A DNA stretch of 64,000 nt, taken from Providencia rettgeri. GTDB taxonomy: Bacteria; Pseudomonadota; Gammaproteobacteria; Enterobacterales; Enterobacteriaceae. Below the pieces are notes generated by a model. That model searched no databases. It worked only from the letters and a program-made list of their open reading frames with translations, and was not told where the DNA came from. The stretch lies in the NCBI RefSeq assembly GCF_013255915.1, contig NZ_CP053896.1:682001-746000 (forward strand), in the 5' to 3' direction. Below are positions 25,317 through 34,712 of this stretch, piece by piece (the stretch's first letter is position 1; each line of letters begins with the position of its first letter). The position numbers were made by a program, and so were the translations under genes.

Positions 25317-26414
25317 ATGGGAAAACACGTTTCAGTTACACTCGGCACGATTGAGCCGCTTGCATTCTTTGATAATATCAACTCGGGAAAAACTGCCCTG
25401 ATTTGTGAAGGTGGCGGTCAACGAGGAATTTTTACTGCGGGTGTACTGGATGAGTTTCTTATCTCTGATTTCAACCCTTTTGACCTGATGATAGGCACTT
25501 CAGCTGGGGCTCAAAATCTTTCTGCGTATATTTGTGGGCAAGCAGGTTATGCACGCCGTGTGATCACGCGTTATACGACTAATTCGGCATTTTTCAATCC
25601 ACTGCGCTTTATCCGCGGCGGCCATCTGATTGATTTAGATTGGCTCGTCGACACCACAGCAAAAGAATTCCCATTACGTATACAAGCAGGGCTCGATTTA
25701 TTAAATTCAGGCCGTGAATTCTATATGGGAGCAAGCCGCAGTGATGATTTTTCCGCTGCTTTTCTAAAGCCTGACGCAGACAACTGGCTCGATATTATTC
25801 GTGCATCCAGCGCTATTCCGGGCTTTTATCGTGAAGGTGTCGAATTTGATGGCACGCTTTACCAAGATGGTGGCATTAGTGCTGCTATCCCAGTTGAAGA
25901 GGCATACCGCCGCGGTGCAGAGACTATTGTGGTGATCCGTACCGTTCCTTCCCAAATGTATTTTACCCCTGAATGGGTGAAAAGAATGACTCGGTGGCTG
26001 GAAGGGGATAAAAATGGCCTACAACGTATGGCCGCGATGCTAAAAGTTCATCTGAAAAGCTACCGTAGAACACAAGAATTTATTGAAAACCCACCAAAAG
26101 ATGTACAGGTCTTTGAGATTTATCCACCTGTTCCACTGAAAAGTAGTGCGCTGGGTAGTAAGGTATCTTCGCTTAATCAAGATTACCATACGGGGCGCCG
26201 GTGTGGTCGCTATTTTATTGCAGCACTGGGTGATGCCTTTGACCACAACACAAATCGCTTTAGCCATACTTTGGCACAGAAAATTGAGTCTAACCCATTA
26301 GATATTCAGCTTGAGCCACAAGTACCGAATGAGCTCATTCCTGAATTGGCGGCGGAGCCTGTTACCTCAATGCCTTTGGCCGCAATATCCGCAAATGAAA
26401 ATCGTGATGGCTAA
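25317..26414 (+). CDS. yjjU: Patatin-like phospholipase family protein YjjU
   Basis: 365 residues. The patatin catalytic dyad is complete: oxyanion motif EGGGQRGIF at 31-39, nucleophile Ser62 in GTSAG, and Asp near 184 in YQDGGI. It probably hydrolyses an acyl ester, but the substrate of YjjU is not established. It matches E. coli YjjU in length and place, and its stop overlaps the yjjV start (ATGGCTAA), so the two are coupled. Confidence 0.9.
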   Translation: MGKHVSVTLGTIEPLAFFDNINSGKTALICEGGGQRGIFTAGVLDEFLISDFNPFDLMIGTSAGAQNLSAYICGQAGYARRVITRYTTNSAFFNPLRFIRGGHLIDLDWLVDTTAKEFPLRIQAGLDLLNSGREFYMGASRSDDFSAAFLKPDADNWLDIIRASSAIPGFYREGVEFDGTLYQDGGISAAIPVEEAYRRGAETIVVIRTVPSQMYFTPEWVKRMTRWLEGDKNGLQRMAAMLKVHLKSYRRTQEFIENPPKDVQVFEIYPPVPLKSSALGSKVSSLNQDYHTGRRCGRYFIAALGDAFDHNTNRFSHTLAQKIESNPLDIQLEPQVPNELIPELAAEPVTSMPLAAISANENRDG

Positions 26415-27192
26415 ACGTCAATTTATTGATACTCATTGCCATTTTGATTTCCCACCTTTTAGTGATTCCTTCACTGAAAGTTTGCAGCTTGCTCAACAAA
26501 GTGGGGTGAGTGATATTATCATTCCTACAGTGAGTATGGATAATTTTGCACGAGTTTGGCAACTGGCACAGCAGTACCCGCAGTTGCATGCCGCTATGGG
26601 GTTTCATCCGTTATATTTGAGTCAGTTTCAAGAGCAACATATTGATATATTGACTGATTATCTAGCTAAAAAGAATAAAAAGTGTGTGGCGATAGGGGAG
26701 ATTGGGCTTGACCTCTATATGCAAAACCCGCAATTTGAGCGCCAGCAAGTGGTGTTGTCCGCACAATTAAAGTTAGCGAAACAGTTTGATTTACCAGTTA
26801 TTTTACATTCACGTAAAAGCCATGACCCATTAGCTGCGATGCTACGTCGTTTTGATGTCCCAGCTCGTGGCGTTGTGCATGGTTTTGCCGGCAGTCTATC
26901 TCAAGCCCAAGCCTTTGTTAAACTTGGCTATTATATTGGTGTTGGTGGCACAATTACTTATGACAGAGCGAATAAAACTCGCCATGTGATGTCGCAACTC
27001 CCTTTGACTTCATTATTATTCGAAACGGATGCCCCTGATATGCCAGTTTCAGGTTTTCAAGGCGAACCAAATCGTCCTGAACGTATTGAGTGGGTTTTTC
27101 GTTCATTATGTGAGCTTCGCCACGAATCCCCTGCAGAAATAGCCCAACAACTTTACAACAATAGTTTGTCGTTATTTAATCTCACCAAGTAA
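26407..27192 (+). CDS. yjjV: TatD-family metal-dependent hydrolase YjjV
   Basis: 261 residues from the ATG at 26407; the frame is open to 26311 inside yjjU, but conservation starts at RQFIDTHCHFD. TatD-type metal ligands are present: HCHFD, GEIGLD, ILHSR, VVHGF and LLFETDAPDM. Members act as metal-dependent DNases or hydrolases; the YjjV substrate is not settled. It overlaps yjjU by 8 bases. Confidence 0.92.
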   Translation: MAKRQFIDTHCHFDFPPFSDSFTESLQLAQQSGVSDIIIPTVSMDNFARVWQLAQQYPQLHAAMGFHPLYLSQFQEQHIDILTDYLAKKNKKCVAIGEIGLDLYMQNPQFERQQVVLSAQLKLAKQFDLPVILHSRKSHDPLAAMLRRFDVPARGVVHGFAGSLSQAQAFVKLGYYIGVGGTITYDRANKTRHVMSQLPLTSLLFETDAPDMPVSGFQGEPNRPERIEWVFRSLCELRHESPAEIAQQLYNNSLSLFNLTK

Positions 27193-27315
27193 AACCGCAT
27201 ACAGAATCATAAATAATATTTATATAATTTCACTAATTGGCTATTAAAATCTATTCGGTTTTTATTGTGCTTAATTGGGACTTTAGTGCCTTTCCAGATT
27301 AAACTGAATGGATTT

Positions 27316-27331
27316 TGTGACTTTTGTCACA
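27316..27331. promoter_or_regulatory. CRP site, distal, nucleoside transporter promoter
   Basis: TGTGA-CTTTTG-TCACA, a perfect pair of CRP half-sites. Its centre is 52 bases upstream of the next site and about 92 upstream of the inferred start. Confidence 0.75.
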
Positions 27332-27367
27332 TTATGTGAATTTTTGTTGTTTATTGCAGTATGTATT

Positions 27368-27383
27368 TGTGATGAGTATTGCG
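27368..27383. promoter_or_regulatory. CRP site, proximal (one good half)
   Basis: TGTGA followed by 6 bases and a degenerate TTGCG. Centred about 40 bases before the inferred start; weak alone, but the 52-base spacing to the perfect site supports it. Confidence 0.45.
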
Positions 27384-27403
27384 GGTTATTGGTGATGACT
27401 AGG

Positions 27404-27409
27404 TATAAT
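27404..27409 (+). promoter_or_regulatory. -10 element of the nucleoside transporter promoter
   Basis: TATAAT with no good -35 box, as expected where CRP does the recruiting. Confidence 0.55.
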
Positions 27410-27485
27410 CATCAAATTAAGAGTCAAGGTGACTTACACGTTTCCTTATATATCAACCTAAAATAAAGTGAACAGGGATCCTTCC

Positions 27486-28781
27486 ATGCAGCTCATTATG
27501 AGTATTATCGGAATGGCGGTACTTATCGCGATAGCTATTCTATTTTCCAGCAATCGCCGAGCAATTAGACTACGCACAGTTGGCGGCGCATTTTTAATTC
27601 AATTAGCCATTGGTGCATTTGTTCTTTATGTTCCAGCGGGGCGTAGTGTGCTCCAAGGGATGTCTGACGCGGTTTCTAAAGTTATTGGATATGGTCAAGA
27701 TGGGATGAGCTTCATCTTTGGCGGCCTTGTTTCCGATAAAATGTTTGAACTGTTTGGTGGCGGTGGCTTTATTTTCGCTTTCCGCGTTTTACCAATTATT
27801 GTTTTCTTCTCATCATTAATTGCTGTCCTTTATTATTTAGGGATCATGCAGTTAGTGATTAAAGTTCTTGGTGGTGGTCTGCAAAAAATATTGGGAACCT
27901 CAAGAACAGAATCGTTATCTGCAACAGCAAATATCTTTGTTGGGCAAACGGAAGCACCATTGGTTGTTCGCCCTTATATTGCAACAATGACGACATCAGA
28001 GCTGTTTGCCATTATGTGTGGTGGTTTAGCTTCTGTAGCGGGTTCAGTTTTGGCCGGCTACGCCCAAATGGGTGTACCAATGGAATACCTGATTGCTGCC
28101 TCCTTTATGGCCGCTCCAGGTGGTTTATTATTCGCCAAACTGATGGTTCCAGAAACAGAAGATGTAAAAGATAGGGTTGATGCGACAGATTTAGTCGCTG
28201 AAGATGAACGCCCTGCCAATATCATTGATGCGGCCGCTTCTGGGGCATCATCAGGGATGCAACTGGCGCTGAACGTAGGGGCAATGTTATTGGCCTTTAT
28301 CGCTTTGATTGCATTGATCAATGGCATCTTAGGTGGTATTGGTGGCTGGTTTGATTATCCACAATTATCACTGGAATTATTATTAGGTTGGTTATTCGCT
28401 CCGATTGCCTTCTTAATTGGTGTGCCGTGGAGTGAAGCGACAATTGCCGGTTCTTTTATCGGCCAAAAAGTTGTTGTGAATGAGTTTGTCGCATTCATGA
28501 ACTTCGGTGAATACATGAAAGCGGATGCTGAAGTGCTGGCGGCAGGCAAACAAGTGCTTTCCGACCATACTAAAGCGATTATTTCGTTTGCATTATGTGG
28601 TTTTGCTAACCTTTCATCCGTCGCTATCTTACTCGGTGGTTTAGGCGGAATGGCGCCAAATCGCCGTGGTGATGTCGCTCGTTTAGGTATGAAAGCGGTT
28701 ATGGCTGGTACCCTGTCTAACTTAATGAGTGCAACCATTGCTGGCTTTTTCTTGACGTTAGGCGCAGCAGCCGTAATTTAA
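27486..28781 (+). CDS. Concentrative nucleoside transporter (CNT family, vcCNT/NupX-like)
   Basis: Inner-membrane cation-coupled nucleoside carrier of 431 residues. The substrate motifs of Vibrio vcCNT are visible: [19 protein letters not shown] and [29 protein letters not shown] and the C-terminal [16 protein letters not shown] are also near-identical to vcCNT. I use the ATG at 27486, not the GTG at 27468, because the protein then begins [10 protein letters not shown] as in relatives. It lies upstream of deoCABD in the same direction with its own CRP-type promoter and terminator, so uptake feeds the deo pathway. Confidence 0.9.
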   Translation: MQLIMSIIGMAVLIAIAILFSSNRRAIRLRTVGGAFLIQLAIGAFVLYVPAGRSVLQGMSDAVSKVIGYGQDGMSFIFGGLVSDKMFELFGGGGFIFAFRVLPIIVFFSSLIAVLYYLGIMQLVIKVLGGGLQKILGTSRTESLSATANIFVGQTEAPLVVRPYIATMTTSELFAIMCGGLASVAGSVLAGYAQMGVPMEYLIAASFMAAPGGLLFAKLMVPETEDVKDRVDATDLVAEDERPANIIDAAASGASSGMQLALNVGAMLLAFIALIALINGILGGIGGWFDYPQLSLELLLGWLFAPIAFLIGVPWSEATIAGSFIGQKVVVNEFVAFMNFGEYMKADAEVLAAGKQVLSDHTKAIISFALCGFANLSSVAILLGGLGGMAPNRRGDVARLGMKAVMAGTLSNLMSATIAGFFLTLGAAAVI

Positions 28782-28809
28782 TTTATATTTGCTATCAGCT
28801 AATCCAATT

Positions 28810-28837
28810 AAACGGAAGGGGAATAATCCTTCCGTTT
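28810..28837 (+). terminator. Hairpin after the nucleoside transporter gene
   Basis: AAACGGAAGG/CCTTCCGTTT perfect 10-base stem, followed by CCATTTTG. A terminator with a poor T run; it suggests deoC has its own promoter. Confidence 0.55.
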
Positions 28838-28977
28838 CCATTTTGATTCGTTATATTCTTTTATGACTTTTTATATCAATCGTAAATTTTCAACTATTCT
28901 TAACTTAGTCAATTAATGATAAAGAAAATATTAAAAAAGCCATTTGAGAGAAGAATTGATGGCGATAGATGGTATAA

Positions 28978-28993
28978 TTTGATGGATATCACA
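28978..28993. promoter_or_regulatory. CRP site, distal, deoC promoter
   Basis: TTTGA-TGGATA-TCACA, one mismatch from the paired CRP half-sites. Centre is exactly 52 bases from the proximal site. Confidence 0.65.
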
Positions 28994-29029
28994 TTTTTTA
29001 TTTTAATAATGTAACATTCAGTCGATTAA

Positions 29030-29045
29030 TGTGATTTGTAGCACA
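29030..29045. promoter_or_regulatory. CRP site, proximal, deoC promoter
   Basis: TGTGA-TTTGTA-GCACA, one mismatch from the paired half-sites. The AT-rich gap between the two sites holds GTAACATT, similar to the CytR octamer GTTGCATT. Confidence 0.65.
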
Positions 29046-29093
29046 TAAAATGGCATCATTCCATGGTCAAATAGGCATTAGTAAGCTGCTATG

Positions 29094-29228
29094 GAACTGC
29101 TAGTTCTCAGAGTCTAGGACTCTAGGGCATGATGCGGTGAGAAGGATCTCAGCTGCTCAGTTCGGAAAGAATCCGACTAGCATCTTTAAGGAACCAAGCC
29201 CGCTCGCCAACAAAGAACGTGTCGTTCT
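29094..29228 (+). promoter_or_regulatory. Structured leader of deoC with five small hairpins
   Basis: Five perfect short inverted repeats follow one another: GAACT/AGTTC (29094-29106), AGAGTC/GACTCT (29109-29123), TGAGA/TCTCA (29138-29151), TCGGA/TCCGA (29162-29176) and AGAACG/CGTTCT (29214-29228). They lie between the CRP-type promoter and the deoC ribosome site. No T run follows any of them, so they are not plain terminators. I recognise no riboswitch class. Confidence 0.5.
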
Positions 29229-29255
29229 GAAGAATTAACAACGTTGGAGAGTTAT

Positions 29256-30035
29256 ATGACTGATTTAAAAGCGGCCGCACAACGCGCGCTGTCACTTATG
29301 GATTTAACCACTTTAAATGATGACGATACAGATGCGAAAGTCATCGCACTGTGTCATCAGGCGAAAAGCCCAGCAGGCAATACCGCTGCAATCTGTATTT
29401 ACCCTCGTTTCATTCCTATTGCACGTAAAACATTACGTGAGCAAGGCACTCCAGATGTGCGCATTGCTACGGTCACGAATTTCCCACACGGTAACGATGA
29501 TATTGATATCGCATTAGCTGAAACCAAAGCAGCGATTGCTTACGGTGCGGATGAAGTTGATGTTGTTTTCCCTTATCGTGCGCTGATTGCGGGTAATGAA
29601 CAAATTGGTTTTGATTTAGTGAAAGCCTGTAAAGACGCTTGTGCGGCTGCGAATGTGTTGCTGAAAGTAATCATTGAGACAGGTGAGTTAAAAGATGCAG
29701 AATTAATCCGTAAGGCTTCTGAAATTTCAATTAAAGCGGGCGCTGATTTTATTAAAACCTCGACAGGTAAAGTACCTGTTAATGCAACATTAGAAAGTGC
29801 GGAAATCATGATGCAAGTCATCCGTGATATGGGCGTTGAAAAAACAGTCGGCTTTAAACCTGCTGGTGGTGTACGTACCGCAGAAGAAGCAGCAGAATAC
29901 TTAGCGTTAGCGGGACGAATTTTAGGTGACAATTGGGCAGATAGCCGCCACTTCCGTTTTGGTGCTTCTAGCCTATTAGCAAATTTATTAAATACGCTAG
30001 GTTTTGACGTTAAAAAATCAAGCAGCAGTTATTAA
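29256..30035 (+). CDS. deoC: Deoxyribose-phosphate aldolase DeoC
   Basis: 259 residues, identical in length to E. coli DeoC. It splits 2-deoxyribose 5-phosphate into acetaldehyde and glyceraldehyde 3-phosphate in the cytoplasm. The Schiff-base lysine is in [12 protein letters not shown], with the second active-site lysine in DFIKTSTGK and the phosphate-binding [16 protein letters not shown] lies 6 bases before the ATG at 29256; the ATG at 29244 in the same frame lies upstream of it. First gene of deoCAB(D). Confidence 0.96.
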   Translation: MTDLKAAAQRALSLMDLTTLNDDDTDAKVIALCHQAKSPAGNTAAICIYPRFIPIARKTLREQGTPDVRIATVTNFPHGNDDIDIALAETKAAIAYGADEVDVVFPYRALIAGNEQIGFDLVKACKDACAAANVLLKVIIETGELKDAELIRKASEISIKAGADFIKTSTGKVPVNATLESAEIMMQVIRDMGVEKTVGFKPAGGVRTAEEAAEYLALAGRILGDNWADSRHFRFGASSLLANLLNTLGFDVKKSSSSY

Positions 30036-30083
30036 TTTTCGCAATATTGTTAGCCGATAAATTCGACTTTAAAGGAGAATATT

Positions 30084-31406
30084 GTGTTTCTGGCACAAGA
30101 AATTATCCGTAAAAAACGTGATGGTAAGCCATTAAGCGAAGAAGAAATTCGTTTCTTTATCAATGGTGTTCGCGATAACTCAGTTTCAGAAGGTCAAATT
30201 GCTGCATTGGCAATGACTATCTATTTTAATGATATGACCATGCCTGAGCGTGTTGCATTGACATTAGCAATGCGTGATTCAGGTACGGTTCTGAACTGGA
30301 AATCACTCAACCTCAATGGTCCATTAGTTGATAAACACTCAACGGGCGGCGTGGGGGATGTGACTTCACTGATGCTTGGTCCAATGGTTGCAGCTTGTGG
30401 CGGTTATGTACCGATGATCTCAGGCCGTGGTTTAGGCCACACTGGTGGAACACTAGACAAGCTTGAAGCGATCCCTAATTTCGATATCTTCCCGGATGAC
30501 GTTCGTTTCCGTGACATTATCAAAGATGTCGGGGTGGCAATTATTGGGCAAACTAATTCATTAGCACCTGCCGATAAACGTTTCTATGCGACCCGTGATA
30601 TTACAGCGACAGTGGATTCAATTCCGCTAATTACGGCTTCAATCTTAGGTAAAAAATTGGCTGAAGGCCTTGATGCTCTGGTGATGGACGTTAAAGTCGG
30701 CTCAGGCGCATTTATGCCAACTTATGAGAAGTCAGAAGAGTTGGCTGAGTCAATTGTGAAGGTCGCTAATGGGGCGGGTTGTAAAACTACGGCATTATTG
30801 ACTGACATGAATGAAGTGCTAGCTTCCAGCGCAGGTAACGCAGTTGAAGTTCGTGAAGCGGTTCAATTCTTAACGGGTGAATACCGTAACCCACGTCTTT
30901 ATGAAGTCACCATGGCGTTATGTGTAGAAATGCTGGTATCTGGTTCATTAGCAGCAAACCGCGAAGAAGCACGCCAAAAATTACAGGCAGTATTAGACAA
31001 TGGTAAAGCGGCAGAAGTGTTTGGCCGTATGGTAGCAGCTCAAAAAGGGCCTGCTGATTTTGTTGAAAATTACAACAAATACCTGCCGACTGCGGTACTG
31101 AGCAAAGCCGTTTATGCACCAAAAGATGGCATTATCACGCAAATGGATACACGTGCGCTGGGAATGTCCGTAGTGACGTTAGGCGGTGGTCGCCGTAAAG
31201 CGACAGACCCAATTGATTATAGCGTTGGTTTGAGTGATATCGCTGCGTTAGGCGCCAAAGTGGATACCCAAACGCCACTGGCAATTATCCATGCAAATAG
31301 TGAAAAAGCGTGGGAAGAAGCGGCGAAAGAAGTGCGTGAAGCGATGGTGATTGGAGACAAATCTCCTGAAACAACACCAATGGTTTATCGCCAAATCAGC
31401 GAGTAA
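30084..31406 (+). CDS. deoA: Thymidine phosphorylase DeoA
   Basis: 440 residues, the E. coli length. It cleaves thymidine and deoxyuridine with phosphate to the base and 2-deoxyribose 1-phosphate. The family signature [16 protein letters not shown] and the phosphate-binding [11 protein letters not shown] are intact. It starts with GTG preceded by AAAGGAGAA, 48 bases after deoC. Confidence 0.96.
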   Translation: MFLAQEIIRKKRDGKPLSEEEIRFFINGVRDNSVSEGQIAALAMTIYFNDMTMPERVALTLAMRDSGTVLNWKSLNLNGPLVDKHSTGGVGDVTSLMLGPMVAACGGYVPMISGRGLGHTGGTLDKLEAIPNFDIFPDDVRFRDIIKDVGVAIIGQTNSLAPADKRFYATRDITATVDSIPLITASILGKKLAEGLDALVMDVKVGSGAFMPTYEKSEELAESIVKVANGAGCKTTALLTDMNEVLASSAGNAVEVREAVQFLTGEYRNPRLYEVTMALCVEMLVSGSLAANREEARQKLQAVLDNGKAAEVFGRMVAAQKGPADFVENYNKYLPTAVLSKAVYAPKDGIITQMDTRALGMSVVTLGGGRRKATDPIDYSVGLSDIAALGAKVDTQTPLAIIHANSEKAWEEAAKEVREAMVIGDKSPETTPMVYRQISE

Positions 31407-31458
31407 TACAAATAGATTTTAGTGGTATATCGTTTTAAAAATACCGCAGGAGAAAAAT

Positions 31459-32682
31459 ATGAAACGCACATTTATTATGGTTTTGGATTCCTTTGGGATC
31501 GGTGCAGCACATGATGCACATAAATTTGGGGATGAAGGTTCCAATACATTGGGTCACATCGCAGATGCTTGCGCCCGTGGCGAAGCGGATATTGGTCGTA
31601 AAGGGCCTCTGCATTTACCTAATTTAACAAAATTAGGTTTAGGTAAAGCAGGAGAAGAATCAAGCGGTTCATTCCCTGCAGGTCTTGACCCTAATGCAGA
31701 AATTATTGGTGCGTATGGTTATGCGAGCGAAATTTCTTCAGGCAAAGATACGCCATCAGGCCACTGGGAAATCGCAGGTGTTCCTGTGTTATTCGATTGG
31801 GGATATTTTTCTGATGAAGAAAATAGTTTCCCTCAAGAGTTACTGGATACGTTAGTTGAGAAAGCGAATTTACCGGGTTACTTAGGTAACTGCCACTCAT
31901 CAGGTACGGTTATTTTGGATCAACTGGGTGAAGAGCATATGAAAACCGGGAAACCTATTTTCTATACCTCAGCTGACTCCGTATTCCAAATCGCTTGTCA
32001 CGAAGAAACTTACGGCTTAGATAAACTGTATGAGCTGTGTGAAATTGCGCGTGAAGAGTTAACCAAAGGTGGTTATAACATTGGCCGTGTTATCGCGCGT
32101 CCATTTGTTGGCGACAAAGCGGGTAACTTCACACGTACAGGTAACCGTCATGACTTAGCGGTAGAGCCACCAGCACCAACTGTATTGAAAAAATTAGTTG
32201 ATGAAAAACAAGGTGAAGTTGTTTCTATCGGTAAAATTGCGGATATTTACGCTCATGTCGGTATCACCAAGAAAATTAAAGCCACTGGTATCGATGCGCT
32301 ATTCGATGCAACGGTAGAAGAAATGAAACTAGCGGGTGACAACACCATCGTTTTCACTAACTTTGTGGACTTTGACTCCGCATACGGCCACCGCCGTGAT
32401 GTGGCAGGTTATGCTGCGGCATTAGAATTATTTGACCGCCGTTTACCTGAACTAATGAAATTAGTTAAAGAAGACGACATCCTAATTTTAACGGCAGACC
32501 ACGGTTGTGACCCAACCTGGCCAGGTACTGACCATACCCGTGAGCACATCCCAGTGTTGATTTATGGTCCAAAAGTGAAACCAGGTTCATTAGGTCACCG
32601 TGAAACTTTCGCAGATATTGGCCAGACAGTCGCTAAGTATTTTGATTTGTCGCCGATGGATTACGGTAAACCAATGCTCTAA
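31459..32682 (+). CDS. deoB: Phosphopentomutase DeoB
   Basis: 407 residues. Binuclear-Mn enzyme of the alkaline phosphatase superfamily that converts (deoxy)ribose 1-phosphate to the 5-phosphate, linking DeoA and DeoD to DeoC. Metal ligands are visible in [21 protein letters not shown] (phospho-acceptor Thr) and [31 protein letters not shown] precedes the ATG. The first ERIC copy starts 5 bases after its stop. Confidence 0.96.
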   Translation: MKRTFIMVLDSFGIGAAHDAHKFGDEGSNTLGHIADACARGEADIGRKGPLHLPNLTKLGLGKAGEESSGSFPAGLDPNAEIIGAYGYASEISSGKDTPSGHWEIAGVPVLFDWGYFSDEENSFPQELLDTLVEKANLPGYLGNCHSSGTVILDQLGEEHMKTGKPIFYTSADSVFQIACHEETYGLDKLYELCEIAREELTKGGYNIGRVIARPFVGDKAGNFTRTGNRHDLAVEPPAPTVLKKLVDEKQGEVVSIGKIADIYAHVGITKKIKATGIDALFDATVEEMKLAGDNTIVFTNFVDFDSAYGHRRDVAGYAAALELFDRRLPELMKLVKEDDILILTADHGCDPTWPGTDHTREHIPVLIYGPKVKPGSLGHRETFADIGQTVAKYFDLSPMDYGKPML

Positions 32683-32687
32683 CACCC

Positions 32688-32814
32688 ATTACCCGTCATA
32701 CTTTGAGCTGTAGCGGTGTTGGCTGCACAAAACCACCCTAATCACATACTTGTGTATGCTCATAGGGATGGTTTTGCTTGCCGCCTTGCTACAACTCAAA
32801 TTATTTAGGGTAAT
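32688..32814 (+). repeat. ERIC element 1
   Basis: 127 bases bounded by ATTACCC/GGGTAAT, with the ERIC centre CACATACTTGTGTATGCTC and the end CAACTCAAATTATTTAGGG. Full-length. Confidence 0.85.
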
Positions 32815-32848
32815 GGCGGGGAATTAAAGGTAATGGGCAAAGCTTTGT

Positions 32849-32971
32849 CGTCATACTTTAAGTTGTAGAGTGGTGTTGGCTGCATAAAACCACCCTAATC
32901 ACATACTGATGTATGCTCATAGGGATGATTTTCTTTGCCGCCTAGCTACAACTCAAATTATTTAGGGTAAT
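32849..32971 (+). repeat. ERIC element 2
   Basis: Same orientation as element 1, 34 bases after it, with CACATACTGATGTATGCTC in the centre and the same TTTAGGGTAAT end; the left boundary is approximate. Confidence 0.8.
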
Positions 32972-33008
32972 AGGTAAGTATGAAAGGTAGTGAGCGAGCT
33001 ATTGAAGG

Positions 33009-33056
33009 GTAATAAGCTAGCTGTAGTTCGTTGGCTGCGATTCAAATTGCTTAGGC
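33009..33056 (+). repeat. ERIC remnant
   Basis: Left end (AGCTGTAGTTCGTTGGCTGC) joined directly to the right end (ATTCAAATTGCTTAGG) with the ERIC middle missing, as after an internal deletion. Confidence 0.55.
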
Positions 33057-33078
33057 CAGTAAGATACAGATTATTAAT

Positions 33079-33102
33079 AATAAGGTGGGAAGCCACCTTA
33101 TT
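33079..33102 (+). other. Perfect hairpin between deoB and deoD
   Basis: AATAAGGTGG-GAAG-CCACCTTATT, a 10-base stem with a 4-base loop, no T run after it. Could stabilise the 3' end of a processed deo mRNA or weakly terminate. Confidence 0.5.
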
Positions 33103-33139
33103 CATTTGAAAATATTTAATCGTTTAAAGGGAAATAATC

Positions 33140-33856
33140 ATGGCAACTCCACATATTAATGCAGAAATGGGTGATTTCGCTGATGTCGTTCTGATGCCAG
33201 GCGACCCATTACGTGCAAAATACATCGCTGAAACCTTCCTTCAGGATGTTCGCCAAGTCAATAATGTGCGTGGCATGTTAGGTTTTACAGGGACTTATAA
33301 AGGCCGTAAAATTTCGGTAATGGGCCACGGTATGGGGATCCCTTCATGCTCCATTTACGCGAAAGAACTGATCACTGATTTCGGTGTAAAAGTGATTATT
33401 CGCGTTGGCTCATGTGGCGCAGTAATGGATGACGTAAAATTGCGTGATGTTGTGATCGGTATGGGCGCTTGTACTGATTCACGCGTTAACCGTCAACGCT
33501 TTAAAGAAAATGATTTTGCAGCGATTGCGGACTATAACTTAGTTCATAATGCGGTTGAAGCGGCAAAAGCAAGAAATGTAAATGTACGTGTGGGTAACCT
33601 GTTTTCAGCAGACCTATTCTACTCACCAGACCCTGATATGTTCAAAGTGATGGAAAAATACGGCATTCTGGGCGTTGAAATGGAAGCTGCGGGTATCTAT
33701 GGTGTGGCGGCTGAGTTTGGCGCACGCGCACTGACGATTTGTACCGTTTCTGACCATATCAAAACGGGCGAACAAACTACCTCAGAAGAACGTCAAACCA
33801 CGTTTAACGAAATGATTGAGATTGCACTGGATTCAGTGTTGTTAGGCGATAAATAA
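33140..33856 (+). CDS. deoD: Purine nucleoside phosphorylase DeoD
   Basis: 238-residue hexameric phosphorylase that splits purine (deoxy)nucleosides into base and (deoxy)ribose 1-phosphate. Phosphate and nucleoside contacts are recognisable: [31 protein letters not shown] and [11 protein letters not shown] with the catalytic Asp in TVSDHI. AAAGGGAAA precedes the ATG. In E. coli it follows deoB closely; here 457 bases with ERIC copies intervene. Confidence 0.96.
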   Translation: MATPHINAEMGDFADVVLMPGDPLRAKYIAETFLQDVRQVNNVRGMLGFTGTYKGRKISVMGHGMGIPSCSIYAKELITDFGVKVIIRVGSCGAVMDDVKLRDVVIGMGACTDSRVNRQRFKENDFAAIADYNLVHNAVEAAKARNVNVRVGNLFSADLFYSPDPDMFKVMEKYGILGVEMEAAGIYGVAAEFGARALTICTVSDHIKTGEQTTSEERQTTFNEMIEIALDSVLLGDK

Positions 33857-33881
33857 TCGTTAGATGTTTTCATTATGCTAT

Positions 33882-33909
33882 AAATGCCACCTATTGAGTG
33901 GCATTTTTT
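33882..33909 (+). terminator. Terminator of deoD
   Basis: AAATGCCAC/GTGGCATTT stem, 7-base loop, followed by TTT. Confidence 0.75.
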
Positions 33910-33932
33910 ATGAGAAAATTATAATAATAGTG

Positions 33933-33949
33933 AGTCCTAAATTGGGACT
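33933..33949. promoter_or_regulatory. higBA operator, site 1
   Basis: AGTCCTAAATTGGGACT, inverted repeat AGTCC/GGGACT. Near-identical to site 2, 30 bases further. Confidence 0.6.
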
Positions 33950-33962
33950 TGATGATTGACTT

Positions 33963-33979
33963 AGTCCTAAAATGGGACT
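33963..33979. promoter_or_regulatory. higBA operator, site 2
   Basis: AGTCCTAAAATGGGACT, 12 bases before the toxin ATG. The 30-base centre distance (three helical turns) suits cooperative repression by the HigA antitoxin. Confidence 0.6.
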
Positions 33980-33990
33980 AGGCTGAGCTT

Positions 33991-34302
33991 ATGAAAATCA
34001 TCTCCATAAAAACGCTGAAAGACTTTTGGCTAAAATATCCAGAGTCAGAACCACCACTGAAGGCTTGGTTAGATGAAGCGATTAAAGCGACATGGAAAAC
34101 CCCTTCAGATATCAAAGGAATGTACCGCAGCGCGAGTATTTTAAAGAACAAGCGGGTGGTGTTTAATATAAAAGGAAATTATTATCGGTTAATTGTGGCT
34201 ATTGCATATCAGCGTGGGTGGATATTTGTTAAATTCATTGGAACTCATGAACAGTATGACCGAGTTGATGCAGAAACGGTGGATTTGGAGTCATGGACAT
34301 GA
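33991..34302 (+). CDS. higB: HigB-type mRNA interferase toxin
   Basis: 103 residues of the HigB_toxin branch of the RelE superfamily (like E. coli HigB/YgjN), a ribosome-associated RNase. Conserved pieces are the N-terminal IKTLKDFWLKYPE, the KNKRVVFNIKGNYYRLIVAI strand region and the C-terminal VKFIGTHEQYDRVDAET. The stop TGA overlaps the antitoxin ATG in an ATGA, and a pair of operators sits upstream. The toxin-first order is typical of hig loci. Confidence 0.88.
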   Translation: MKIISIKTLKDFWLKYPESEPPLKAWLDEAIKATWKTPSDIKGMYRSASILKNKRVVFNIKGNYYRLIVAIAYQRGWIFVKFIGTHEQYDRVDAETVDLESWT

Positions 34303-34658
34303 AAATTAAACCCATCAGAACAGAACAAGACTACAAAGCGGCCTTATTGGCTGTTTCTCCTATGTTTGATAATGAGCCTGAGCTAAATACCCCTGAAGGG
34401 GATTATTTTGAAGTGATGTGTTTATTAATTGAAGAGTACGAGAAAAGGCATTATCCGATAGAAGCACCAGACCCAATTGAAGCGATTAAATTTCGTATGG
34501 AACAACAAGGTCTTACAGTTAAAGATTTAGAACCAGCAATAGGTAAAGCGAATCGGGTTTATGAAATATTAAATGGGAAACGTAATTTGACGTTGCCAAT
34601 GATCCGTCGTTTACATTGTCAGTTTGGTATTCCATTACGTAGCCTAGTCGGGGTGTAG
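34299..34658 (+). CDS. higA: HigA-type antitoxin
   Basis: 119 residues. The C-terminal half is a helix-turn-helix (LTVKDLEPAIGKANRVYEILNGKRNLTLPMIRRLH) and the N-terminal half is an acidic partner-binding region. I take the ATG at 34299 because GGAG lies 8 bases upstream; ATG 34293 would be only 2 bases from it. It should neutralise HigB and repress the locus through the AGTCC/GGGACT sites. Confidence 0.88.
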   Translation: MKIKPIRTEQDYKAALLAVSPMFDNEPELNTPEGDYFEVMCLLIEEYEKRHYPIEAPDPIEAIKFRMEQQGLTVKDLEPAIGKANRVYEILNGKRNLTLPMIRRLHCQFGIPLRSLVGV

Positions 34659-34683
34659 TGCTTTTGAAGGAATAGTTAAGGTG

Positions 34684-34708
34684 AACGCCATAGGTAATAT
34701 GGCGTTTT
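34684..34708. terminator. Terminator between higA and the acetyltransferase gene
   Basis: AACGCCAT/ATGGCGTT stem with TTTT after it on the plus strand. Confidence 0.6.
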
Positions 34709-34712
34709 AAGA

